Source: Hyphomicrobiales bacterium (GTDB taxonomy: Bacteria; Pseudomonadota; Alphaproteobacteria; Rhizobiales; Rhizobiaceae). From it: 64,000 bases of DNA. The translations under genes and the position numbers were made by a program. The stretch lies in the NCBI GenBank assembly GCA_002709005.1, contig PAPH01000047.1, positions 1 through 64,000 on the forward strand. Reading direction: 5' to 3'. Below are positions 29,223 through 37,065 of this stretch, piece by piece; the stretch's first letter is position 1, and each line of letters starts with the position of its first letter. The notes beneath the pieces were generated by a model. That model searched no databases. It was given only the letters and a program-made list of their open reading frames with translations, and was not told where the DNA came from.

Positions 29223-30161
29223 ATGAAGATCATCGAATTCGACGACAAGGGCCAGCGCGTTGAATCGGACTCCAGATCGGTCCGCTCGGATTCCGGCGCG
29301 AGCAGCCTGGCGCCGCGGCCCCGCTTCTCGACCGCGAAGGAAGAGCCCGTTCGGCGCAAGCGCGGCAATTCCTCGGGCATCGAGCTTCACATGTTCCAGA
29401 CCGGAACCCTGAAGACCAAGCTCAAATACATCAAGATGAACCAGGGCGAGAGCGACTTCGAGATCCCGGTTCCGTGGTTCCTCATCAAGCATCCGGCCGG
29501 TAACGTCGTCATTGACGGCGGCAATGCGGTGGAGGCGGCGATCGACAAGCGCGGCCACTGGGGTGCGGTGGTCGATGCCTACGATCCGGTGATGGAAGTT
29601 TCCGAAAACTGCGTCGACCAGTTGAAGGCCGTCGGCGTCGATCCGCACTCGGTGCGCTACGTCCTGCAGTCGCATCTCCATCTCGACCATACCGGCGCGA
29701 TCGGCCATTTTCCCAAGGCGCAGATCGTCTGCCAGCGGGCGGAATACGACTACGCGTTCAAGCCGCACTGGTTTTCCGCCGGCGCCTATATCCGCGCCGA
29801 CTTCGACCGGCCGGGGCTGAACTGGAAGTTTCTCGGCGGCGAATTCACCGACAATTACGATCTTTTCGGCGACGGCGTCATCCGGATGATCTTCACCCCG
29901 GGCCATGCGCCCGGCCACCAGTCTTTCCTGATCACGCTGCCGCGCACCGGCCCGGTGCTTCTGACAATCGACGCCGCCTACACGCTCGACCATTGGGAGA
30001 ACAAGGCACTGCCGGGTCTCGTGGTCTCGTCGGCGGACGCTGCAAATTCGGTCGCGAAATTGAGGCGCATCGCCAGCGATACGGGCGCCATGGTCGTCAC
30101 CGGCCATGACCCGGTCAACTGGGAGACGTTCCGCAAGGCGCCGCACGATTTCTACGACTGA
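29223..30161 (+). CDS. Metallo-beta-lactamase-fold hydrolase, N-acyl-homoserine-lactonase-like family
   Basis: SHLHLDHTGAIGHFPKAQIVCQRAEYDYA; FTPGHAPGHQSFLITLP; LLTIDAAY; VVTGHDPVNW. Confidence 0.85.
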   Translation: MKIIEFDDKGQRVESDSRSVRSDSGASSLAPRPRFSTAKEEPVRRKRGNSSGIELHMFQTGTLKTKLKYIKMNQGESDFEIPVPWFLIKHPAGNVVIDGGNAVEAAIDKRGHWGAVVDAYDPVMEVSENCVDQLKAVGVDPHSVRYVLQSHLHLDHTGAIGHFPKAQIVCQRAEYDYAFKPHWFSAGAYIRADFDRPGLNWKFLGGEFTDNYDLFGDGVIRMIFTPGHAPGHQSFLITLPRTGPVLLTIDAAYTLDHWENKALPGLVVSSADAANSVAKLRRIASDTGAMVVTGHDPVNWETFRKAPHDFYD

Positions 30162-30295
30162 CGAGGCGGCCTGCAAGAGCCGCGAAACAGGGGAGGAACA
30201 AGGAATGAGGAAGGATCGGGCGCCACGGATGTGAACGCGCGCCCCGCGGCGCAACGCCGCTTAATGCTTGAATTTCCATCAGGAGGAGACAGGAA

Positions 30296-31465
30296 ATGAA
30301 GTATCTGAAATCACTGGCATTGGCCGCGGGCTTCATCGCCTTCGGCGCGATCGCCGCGCAGGCCGAGGGGGTCGACGAGATCAACCCCGAGGTCGCAAAG
30401 CGACTTTACAACCCTGAAATGCTCGACCCGTCGCAGCCGGTCGAAGCGAGCCCGTTGCGCGACTTCAAGGCGAAGAACCCGCCGCCGTGGAAGATCGGCT
30501 ACGCCTCGTCCTATGCAGGCAACACCTGGCGCGCCAACGCCATGGACCCGCTGCAGAACGAGATCATTCCCAAGTGGAAGGAACTCGGCCTGATCGACGA
30601 GGTGATCGTCACCCAGTCGAACCTCAACGACTCCACGCAGATCCAGCAGATGCGCCAGCTCATCGACCAGGGCGTCGACGCGATCTTCGTGTGCTGCTCT
30701 AACCCGACCGCGCTGAACCAGACCGTCCAGTACGCCTATGACCAGGGCGTTCCGGTGTTCTCGTTCACCGGCTACCTGACCGCTCCGACCGCCGTGAACT
30801 CCTCGGTGAACTATCAGGTCGCGGGCTTCGAGATCGGCAAGCGCATGGCCGAGGAACTCGGCGGCGAGGGCAATGTGCTCGTCGTCGAGGGCATTCCCGG
30901 TACCTCCGGTTCCGACAGCCAGGACCGTGGCGTGAAGGCCGGACTTTCGACCGCGCCAGGCATCAACATCGTCGGCTCGATCGCCGGCATGTGGACCGAC
31001 CAGGTGGCGCAGGGCGAAGTGCAGAAGTGGCTCGCCACCCACCCCGGCAAGCTCGACGGCATCGTGGTGCAGTCGGCCGCCGAAATGGGTGTGCTGCGTG
31101 CGCTCAAGCAGTCCGGCCGCGAAGGCGTGAAGGTCGCTGTGGGCGGCGAGCTCGGCGCGCTTTGCACATGGCGCAAGAACCCCGACCTGATCTCGGCAGC
31201 CGTCCAGACCTGGCCGCCCGCCGACGATATCAACCTGATCTGGCGCATCATGATGCGCACGCTTCAGGGGCAGGGCCCGAAGATCCAGTCCGTTCTCGTC
31301 GATCCGGTGGTCATCACCTATGAGGACCTGAAGGACATCGTGCCCGAGGACTGCGATGAGAACGCGCAGAACTGGTACAATGTGGGCCAGGACAAGTGGG
31401 GCTCCACCGAGTATCTCGACCAGTTCTTCGTCAACCCGGCCGACCCCACAAAGTACAAGCCGTAA
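30296..31465 (+). CDS. Sugar-type ABC transporter periplasmic binding protein
   Basis: Signal peptide; KIGYASSYAGNTWRANAMDPLQNE, QQMRQLIDQGVDAIFVCCSNP (Peripla_BP_4 pattern). Confidence 0.9.
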   Translation: MKYLKSLALAAGFIAFGAIAAQAEGVDEINPEVAKRLYNPEMLDPSQPVEASPLRDFKAKNPPPWKIGYASSYAGNTWRANAMDPLQNEIIPKWKELGLIDEVIVTQSNLNDSTQIQQMRQLIDQGVDAIFVCCSNPTALNQTVQYAYDQGVPVFSFTGYLTAPTAVNSSVNYQVAGFEIGKRMAEELGGEGNVLVVEGIPGTSGSDSQDRGVKAGLSTAPGINIVGSIAGMWTDQVAQGEVQKWLATHPGKLDGIVVQSAAEMGVLRALKQSGREGVKVAVGGELGALCTWRKNPDLISAAVQTWPPADDINLIWRIMMRTLQGQGPKIQSVLVDPVVITYEDLKDIVPEDCDENAQNWYNVGQDKWGSTEYLDQFFVNPADPTKYKP

Positions 31466-31480
31466 TCGTGACAAACCCGG

Positions 31481-31509
31481 TCCGGGCCGCCTTCATCCGG
31501 CGGCCCGGA
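31481..31509 (+). terminator. Intercistronic stem-loop between SBP and ATPase genes
   Basis: Perfect 11-bp stem TCCGGGCCGCC-TTCATCC-GGCGGCCCGGA. Confidence 0.6.
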
Positions 31510-31553
31510 GCACTCCCCTTTTGCATCCGGAATCGCCAGGAACCGAGCCGAGC

Positions 31554-33443
31554 ATGTCGACCGAAACCGCAGAAATCTCACAGCAGGCGCAGGGTCGCGA
31601 GACGATCCTGGTGCGCAATGTGAAGAAGTTCTTCGGGCCGACCCGCGCGCTCGACCGGGTGAATTTTTCGGCCCGTGCAGGTGAAATCCACGCGGTCGTC
31701 GGCGGAAACGGTTGCGGCAAGAGCACGATGGCCAAGGTGGTCTCGGGCATTCTGCCGGTCGACGGCGGAACCGTGTCGATCCTGGGTGAAACGCCCTCGA
31801 CGCCCGCCGAAAGCAAGGCCACCGGCATCTCGACCGTCTATCAGGAAGTTCTCGTCGCCGACGAGAGCACCGTGGTCGACAATATCTTCATGGGCTCCGA
31901 CGCCCTGTTCTCGAAATCCATGTCGCAGGAACGCAAGGTCGCCCGCGCCGCCGAGCTGATGGAAGAACTCGCCGGCGAGCCGGTCGATCCCTTCGCCATC
32001 GTCGGTACGCTGCCGCTCGGCCTCAAGCAGTGGATCACCATCGCCCGGGCGCTGGTCAGCGAGCCGCGCATCCTGATCCTCGACGAAAGCTCCGCCGCGC
32101 TCGATTTCGATTCCACCGAACGGCTGTTCGCAAAGATGCGCGCCTTGCGCGACGAGGGGACGACGATCCTCATCGTCACCCACCGTATCGCCGAGCTCAT
32201 CCGCATTTCCGACCGCGCCACCGTGCTTCGTGACGGCCGCGACGTGGGCGTGCTGGAGAAGGAACAGATTACCGAGAAGAACCTCCTGGCGCTGATGACC
32301 GGCGACGAGAATGCCGGAAGCGCCCACGCTCATGAAGCACCGCAGCCGCGCGACGGCGCGATCGCCATGCGTGGCGAGCGGGTGACGGTGTGGCCCGATA
32401 CCGCGCCCTTCGATTTCGAAATCCGCCGTGGCGAGATCGTCGGCGTCGCCGGTCTCGACGGCCAGGGACAGGATGCCTTCGTCCGGGCTCTGGCCGGCGT
32501 CGAACCGGTGAAGTCCGGCCTCATCCAGGTCACCGACCGGCATGGCGAATATCATGCGGTGCGCAACCTCGCCGAGGCGGTGGCGGCGAAGATCTCCTAC
32601 GTGTCGGGCGACCGCAAGCGCGAAGGCATTTTCGCCTCGATGTCGATTTTCGAGAACATGGTGATGCCGCTCTATCGCGAGAAGAAGCGCGGCGGCATCC
32701 TCTCCTTCATCGACTGGCCGACGCTCGGAACCATTTTCAAGCGCGAGGCCGACAATCTTCTCATCAAGTTCGGCATGCGCGAGGACCGCATAACCTCGCT
32801 GTCGGGCGGCAACCAGCAGAAGGTGCTGATCGGCCGCGGTTTCGCCATGCGCCCCGACGTGATCGTCCTCAACGATCCGGCGCGCGGTATCGACGTCGGC
32901 GCCAAGTCCGAACTCTACAAGCATCTGCGCAACTTCGCCGGCGAGGGAAAGTCGGTCATTTACATGTCGTCGGAGCTCGAGGAGGTCATCGGGTTCGCGA
33001 CGCGGGTGATCGTCTTCCGCGACGGCAAGCCGTTCGACGCCTTCGACGGCCGGACGCTCGATCCCAAGAAGGTTCTCGAGGCGATGTTCGGCCAGACCGA
33101 CGGGAGCGGGCTTGGCGCCTCCTGGGGCTTGCGGCCCGTGACCGGAGCTAATGCGGGTATCGCGGAAGAGACCGGGCGTCCTGCGAAAGCCGTGTCCAAC
33201 GACGGTGTGAAGATTGAGGTCGCCGTTCCCCAAGCTATCCGAGAGGCGATGCGGCGCCGCAACCGTGAAACCCTTGTGGCCAGCGCTTCAGCGCGTGCCG
33301 AAGCCGGGCGGCCGGTCGAGCCGATCCGGCGCGAGGCCTCACGGCCGGCAAAGCCGGAGATGCCGAAATCGATCCGCATCGTCGAATTCGACCGGGAAAA
33401 GGGTGAGGCACACGAGATCGGCAGGGGAGGCAGCGGACGATGA
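31554..33443 (+). CDS. Double-NBD sugar-type ABC ATPase with about 115-aa C-terminal extension
   Basis: Walker A GGNGCGKST, LILDESSAALD, second [20 protein letters not shown]; extension from about 33095. Confidence 0.9.
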   Translation: MSTETAEISQQAQGRETILVRNVKKFFGPTRALDRVNFSARAGEIHAVVGGNGCGKSTMAKVVSGILPVDGGTVSILGETPSTPAESKATGISTVYQEVLVADESTVVDNIFMGSDALFSKSMSQERKVARAAELMEELAGEPVDPFAIVGTLPLGLKQWITIARALVSEPRILILDESSAALDFDSTERLFAKMRALRDEGTTILIVTHRIAELIRISDRATVLRDGRDVGVLEKEQITEKNLLALMTGDENAGSAHAHEAPQPRDGAIAMRGERVTVWPDTAPFDFEIRRGEIVGVAGLDGQGQDAFVRALAGVEPVKSGLIQVTDRHGEYHAVRNLAEAVAAKISYVSGDRKREGIFASMSIFENMVMPLYREKKRGGILSFIDWPTLGTIFKREADNLLIKFGMREDRITSLSGGNQQKVLIGRGFAMRPDVIVLNDPARGIDVGAKSELYKHLRNFAGEGKSVIYMSSELEEVIGFATRVIVFRDGKPFDAFDGRTLDPKKVLEAMFGQTDGSGLGASWGLRPVTGANAGIAEETGRPAKAVSNDGVKIEVAVPQAIREAMRRRNRETLVASASARAEAGRPVEPIRREASRPAKPEMPKSIRIVEFDREKGEAHEIGRGGSGR

Positions 33444-34867
33444 GCGACGCCACCGTCGACACGCATCTCGAGACCGCCCGTCCGGCGCAGGGCGGCCGGG
33501 CCAATCCGTTCCTGTTGGTGCCGATCACGCTGTTCTTCCTGTTGCTCGGTTTCGCGGTTCTCCGCTCGCCGAGCCTGATGTCGAGTTACGGCATAGGCAG
33601 CGCGATCATCGTCGCCACACCGCTCATTCTCGCCACCTATGCGCTGATGGCTTCGGTGATCTCCGGCCGCGGCACAGTCGATCTTTCGATCGGGCCGCTG
33701 ATCGGCTTCATCAATGTGACGCTGATCCAGCTCTATGGCGCGGGAATCCTGTCCAATCCGATCGCCATCTTTGCCTATGCGATCTTCATCGGCGCGCTCT
33801 ACCAGTTCCTGTTCTCGCTCATCGTCATCTATGTCCGCGTGCAGCCGATCATCGTCTCGCTGTCGGGCTACCTGGCGCTGTCGGGGATGAACCTCGTCAT
33901 CCTGCCACGGCCGGGCGGCGTGGCGCCGCAATTCATGGCTGACTGGGGGCTGGGCACCTCGATCTTCTCGCCGGTATTCGCGATCCTGGTGGTCGCCTCG
34001 ATCGCCTGGCTGCTGTTCACCCGCACGGCCTTCTACACCCACCTGCGGCTGATGGGGTCGGATGAACGCGCCGCCTATACGAGCGGCGTGCCGATCTACG
34101 TCGTGCGCATTGGCGCGCACCTGATATCCGGCGCCTTCGCCGGGCTTGCCGCCATCACCTTCACCGCGCTGATCTCGTCGGGCGACCCGTCGCAGGGCAC
34201 CACCTACACGCTGATCGCGGTGACCGCGCTGGTGCTCGGCGGGGCTTCGCTCGCTGGCGGCCGCGGCGGGGTGTTCGGTTCCTTCCTCGGCGCGAGCAAC
34301 CTCTATCTGATCACCTTCGTGCTGGCGACATTCAACTTTGGCGCGGTGCAGAGCTTCGTGACCAATCTGGCCTATGGCTCGATCCTGGTGATCTCGCTCC
34401 TGCTGACGCTGATCATTCCCTTCATCCAGCGCCACATCCACAATTTCTCCCCGGTCCTCTATTTCGTCGGCCTCGGCGTTGTCGCGATGGGCGTGATCCT
34501 GCACGCGACCAACGACCGCGATCCGCGCGCCCGGCGGGCGCCCGCCGAGGAGGCGGCAATCGTCGCGCCGCTTCAGAAGATCGCGACCGAGCAGCTCTAT
34601 GTCGGTCCGCTCGAGGTCGCGTCCCCCACCGCGACGGATACGGACCTGCGCAAGGAAGCCGGGCCGCTGGTTCTGTCGGCGCTCCTGCTGATCGTCGTCG
34701 CGGTGTTCGTCCGGGTCGCCCTCAGCCAGTCGGATCGCAGGAACATCGCCCCCGTCGTGGCCGTCGTGGTGGCCGCACTCGTCTTGTTCGGCGCTTATCT
34801 GATGCGCGGCGAAGGGCCCTTCGCGCCCGGTGGCGGTGACGCGAGCGGAACGGAGGAGAGCCGATGA
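33440..34867 (+). CDS. Sugar-type ABC permease with extended C-terminus
   Basis: BPD_transp_2 motifs (SGRGTVDLSIGPLIGFINVTLI, GGASLAGGRGGVFGSFLGA); 475 aa; starts inside upstream stop (ATGA). Confidence 0.88.
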   Translation: MSDATVDTHLETARPAQGGRANPFLLVPITLFFLLLGFAVLRSPSLMSSYGIGSAIIVATPLILATYALMASVISGRGTVDLSIGPLIGFINVTLIQLYGAGILSNPIAIFAYAIFIGALYQFLFSLIVIYVRVQPIIVSLSGYLALSGMNLVILPRPGGVAPQFMADWGLGTSIFSPVFAILVVASIAWLLFTRTAFYTHLRLMGSDERAAYTSGVPIYVVRIGAHLISGAFAGLAAITFTALISSGDPSQGTTYTLIAVTALVLGGASLAGGRGGVFGSFLGASNLYLITFVLATFNFGAVQSFVTNLAYGSILVISLLLTLIIPFIQRHIHNFSPVLYFVGLGVVAMGVILHATNDRDPRARRAPAEEAAIVAPLQKIATEQLYVGPLEVASPTATDTDLRKEAGPLVLSALLLIVVAVFVRVALSQSDRRNIAPVVAVVVAALVLFGAYLMRGEGPFAPGGGDASGTEESR

Positions 34868-36237
34868 CGACGCTCGCCCAGACGCCGAAGCTCGGCCTGC
34901 CGGCCACCATCATCGGCCTTGCGGTCGGCGTCATCCTGACCGCCATCGGCGTGGTCTTCGGCTTCCTGCAGGGGATCTCGGTCCAGCTCATCATTCTCTC
35001 GGCGATTGCCACGCTGGCGGCCTTCGTATGGGGTTGGCGCTTCGTGCTCGGCCAGTTCGTCAGCGAGGGGCCGGTGCCGGCGGAAGGGGAAATCAGCGAG
35101 GGCCGGAAGGTCTGGCTGCAGTTCCGTCCGGCGATCTACGGGCTGATCGCGATCCTGGCACTGTTCCTGATCCTGTCGGTGACCATCGACGGCTTCTTCA
35201 ACGTCTGGAACGTCGTATCGCTGCTGATCATCCTGACGATCATCGTGCTCACCCGGACGCTTGGACGTCATTTCCAGGAAAACCGCTCGGCCTTCATCGG
35301 CATCATGGTCCTGTCGGGGCTGTTCTCGATCGGCTCGATGAATATCGAGGGATTCGCCTCGGCCAACAACATCAAGTCGATGCTCTTGTTCGCCTCCTTC
35401 CTCGGAATCGCCTCGGTGGGGCAGACGCTGGTGGCGCTTCTGGGCGGGCTCGACCTTTCGATCCCGTTTATCATCGGGGCGGCCAATGTGGGGCTTCTCT
35501 ATCTCATCGGTCTCGGCGTGCCGCCTTGGCTCGCGACCCTGATCGTTCTCGTCATCGGGGCGACGCTGGGGGTCATCAACGGGCTTCTGAGTTACCGGCT
35601 GCAAGGCCAGGCGCTGATCGTCACGCTCGGAACGGGTTTCGCGATCTCCGGCGGTGTGCAGATCGTCACCTCGATCGGTACGGCCTATGGCGGCAACGTG
35701 TTCGGCACCGTGCCGGGATGGCTCTCCAACCTCGCGGCGATGAATGGCTCGACCTTCGGGCTTCCCGTTCCCCCGGTGATCGTCATCTGGGCGCTGATCG
35801 TCATCGTGCTGATCGCCGGCATGCGGCTGACTGTCTACGGGCGCTATCTCTATGCCCTCGGCGTCAATCGCACCTCGGCGAGCCGGGTCATGATCTCGGA
35901 GCTCACCTACTGGGTGATGATGTACGCGATCTCCGGCTTCTTCGCGGCCCTGACCGGCAGCCTGCTGCTCGGCTGGTCGGGTGGCGGCTTCATCGGGGTG
36001 GGCGACCAGTATCTCTTCCTCACGCTGGCGGCCGTGGTGGTCGGCGGCACCTCGCTGCTCGGCGGCCAGGGCGGTTACGGCTTCACCGTCATCGGCGTGC
36101 TGGTGCTGCAGGTGCTCTCCTCCTTCCTCATCGGCATCGGCCTCGATTTCGAGTGGCAACAATTCATCTTCGGTCTGCTGATCCTGCCGATGGTGGCGCT
36201 CTATGCGCGCTCGCCGCACATCAGGACGCAAATCTAG
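34864..36237 (+). CDS. Sugar-type ABC permease with extended N-terminus
   Basis: LGGLDLSIPFIIGAANVGLLYLI, VVVGGTSLLGGQGGYGFTVIGVL; 457 aa; ATGA overlap with upstream gene. Confidence 0.88.
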   Translation: MTTLAQTPKLGLPATIIGLAVGVILTAIGVVFGFLQGISVQLIILSAIATLAAFVWGWRFVLGQFVSEGPVPAEGEISEGRKVWLQFRPAIYGLIAILALFLILSVTIDGFFNVWNVVSLLIILTIIVLTRTLGRHFQENRSAFIGIMVLSGLFSIGSMNIEGFASANNIKSMLLFASFLGIASVGQTLVALLGGLDLSIPFIIGAANVGLLYLIGLGVPPWLATLIVLVIGATLGVINGLLSYRLQGQALIVTLGTGFAISGGVQIVTSIGTAYGGNVFGTVPGWLSNLAAMNGSTFGLPVPPVIVIWALIVIVLIAGMRLTVYGRYLYALGVNRTSASRVMISELTYWVMMYAISGFFAALTGSLLLGWSGGGFIGVGDQYLFLTLAAVVVGGTSLLGGQGGYGFTVIGVLVLQVLSSFLIGIGLDFEWQQFIFGLLILPMVALYARSPHIRTQI

Positions 36238-36294
36238 AAAGGTCAGACATGAACGGGTTGGCGTATTTCAAAATCGACGGCGGGAGGGCGTGAC

Positions 36295-36996
36295 ATGGCT
36301 GTGTTCGAAACGGCGGACCTGACGGCCGCGAGCTATTCGACGGCGCTGCTGGGCCTTGCGGCGACGAGCGTGTTCCTGCTTCTGGGCACCGGCTGGGTGA
36401 AGCGCGGCTGGAAACTGCCCGTGGCGCTCTGCGCGCTCGCCGCCCTCGTCGGTGTCGGCGCGGTCTACGAGGCGCGCGAGGCCTGGGCGGCGAACCAATC
36501 GGTCCCGGTCGTCTATCACTATGTCGGCTGGGCGATCTCAATGCCCTTGCAGGTGCTGGCGCTGTTCTTCTTCGCGAGCCTGTTCGGCAAGCTCGGCATG
36601 GGCTTGTTCTGGCGGCTCGTGGTCGTCTCGATCCTGATGGTGTTCGTGCGCTATCTCGGCGAGGCTGGCTTCATGCACGCGACGCTCGCCTTCCTAATCG
36701 GGCTTGTCTTCTGGCTCTACATCCTGGGCGAACTCTTCTTCGGGCGGATGGACGAGGCGGTGCGCGGTTCGCTCAACGAGCCGGTGCAGCGCGGCTATTT
36801 CTGGCTCCGGCTGATCGTTACCGTCGGCTGGGCGATCTACCCGCTCGGCAACTTCATCACCTCTTTTGGCGGTTACGTCGACGACGGTTCCCTGTCCGTT
36901 GCCTACAACATCGCCGACTTTCTCAACCGGATGGCATTCGGCGTCGCGGTGCTCGCGACAGCCATGCTCGACAGCGAAGGAGAGCGCCATGTCTGA
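36295..36996 (+). CDS. Microbial (proteorhodopsin-type) rhodopsin homologue lacking the retinal-binding lysine
   Basis: Seven hydrophobic helices; helix C YHYVGWAISMPLQ, RYLGEAGFM, helix F GWAIYPLGNF, helix G YNIADFLNRMAFG align to proteorhodopsin RYIDWLLTVPLL, GYMGEAGIM, GWAIYPVGYF, YNLADFVNKILFG. Confidence 0.88.
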   Translation: MAVFETADLTAASYSTALLGLAATSVFLLLGTGWVKRGWKLPVALCALAALVGVGAVYEAREAWAANQSVPVVYHYVGWAISMPLQVLALFFFASLFGKLGMGLFWRLVVVSILMVFVRYLGEAGFMHATLAFLIGLVFWLYILGELFFGRMDEAVRGSLNEPVQRGYFWLRLIVTVGWAIYPLGNFITSFGGYVDDGSLSVAYNIADFLNRMAFGVAVLATAMLDSEGERHV

Positions 36997-37065
36997 CGCG
37001 CCTCGAAACCCATCGGGACTGCCGGCAATCCGGACCACCGCATTCAAACGTGAAGGGACATTCCA

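Noticed and set aside
29223-33443. Similarity between lactonase N-terminus (KIIEFDDKGQ) and ATPase C-terminus (RIVEFDREKG)
   Set aside because: Only about 8 residues and low complexity; could be coincidence, so not promoted to a finding.
34795-36231. 478-aa minus-strand ORF rich in Asp/Glu/Arg/His
   Set aside because: Antisense to the second permease; charged composition typical of the complement of hydrophobic TM codons.
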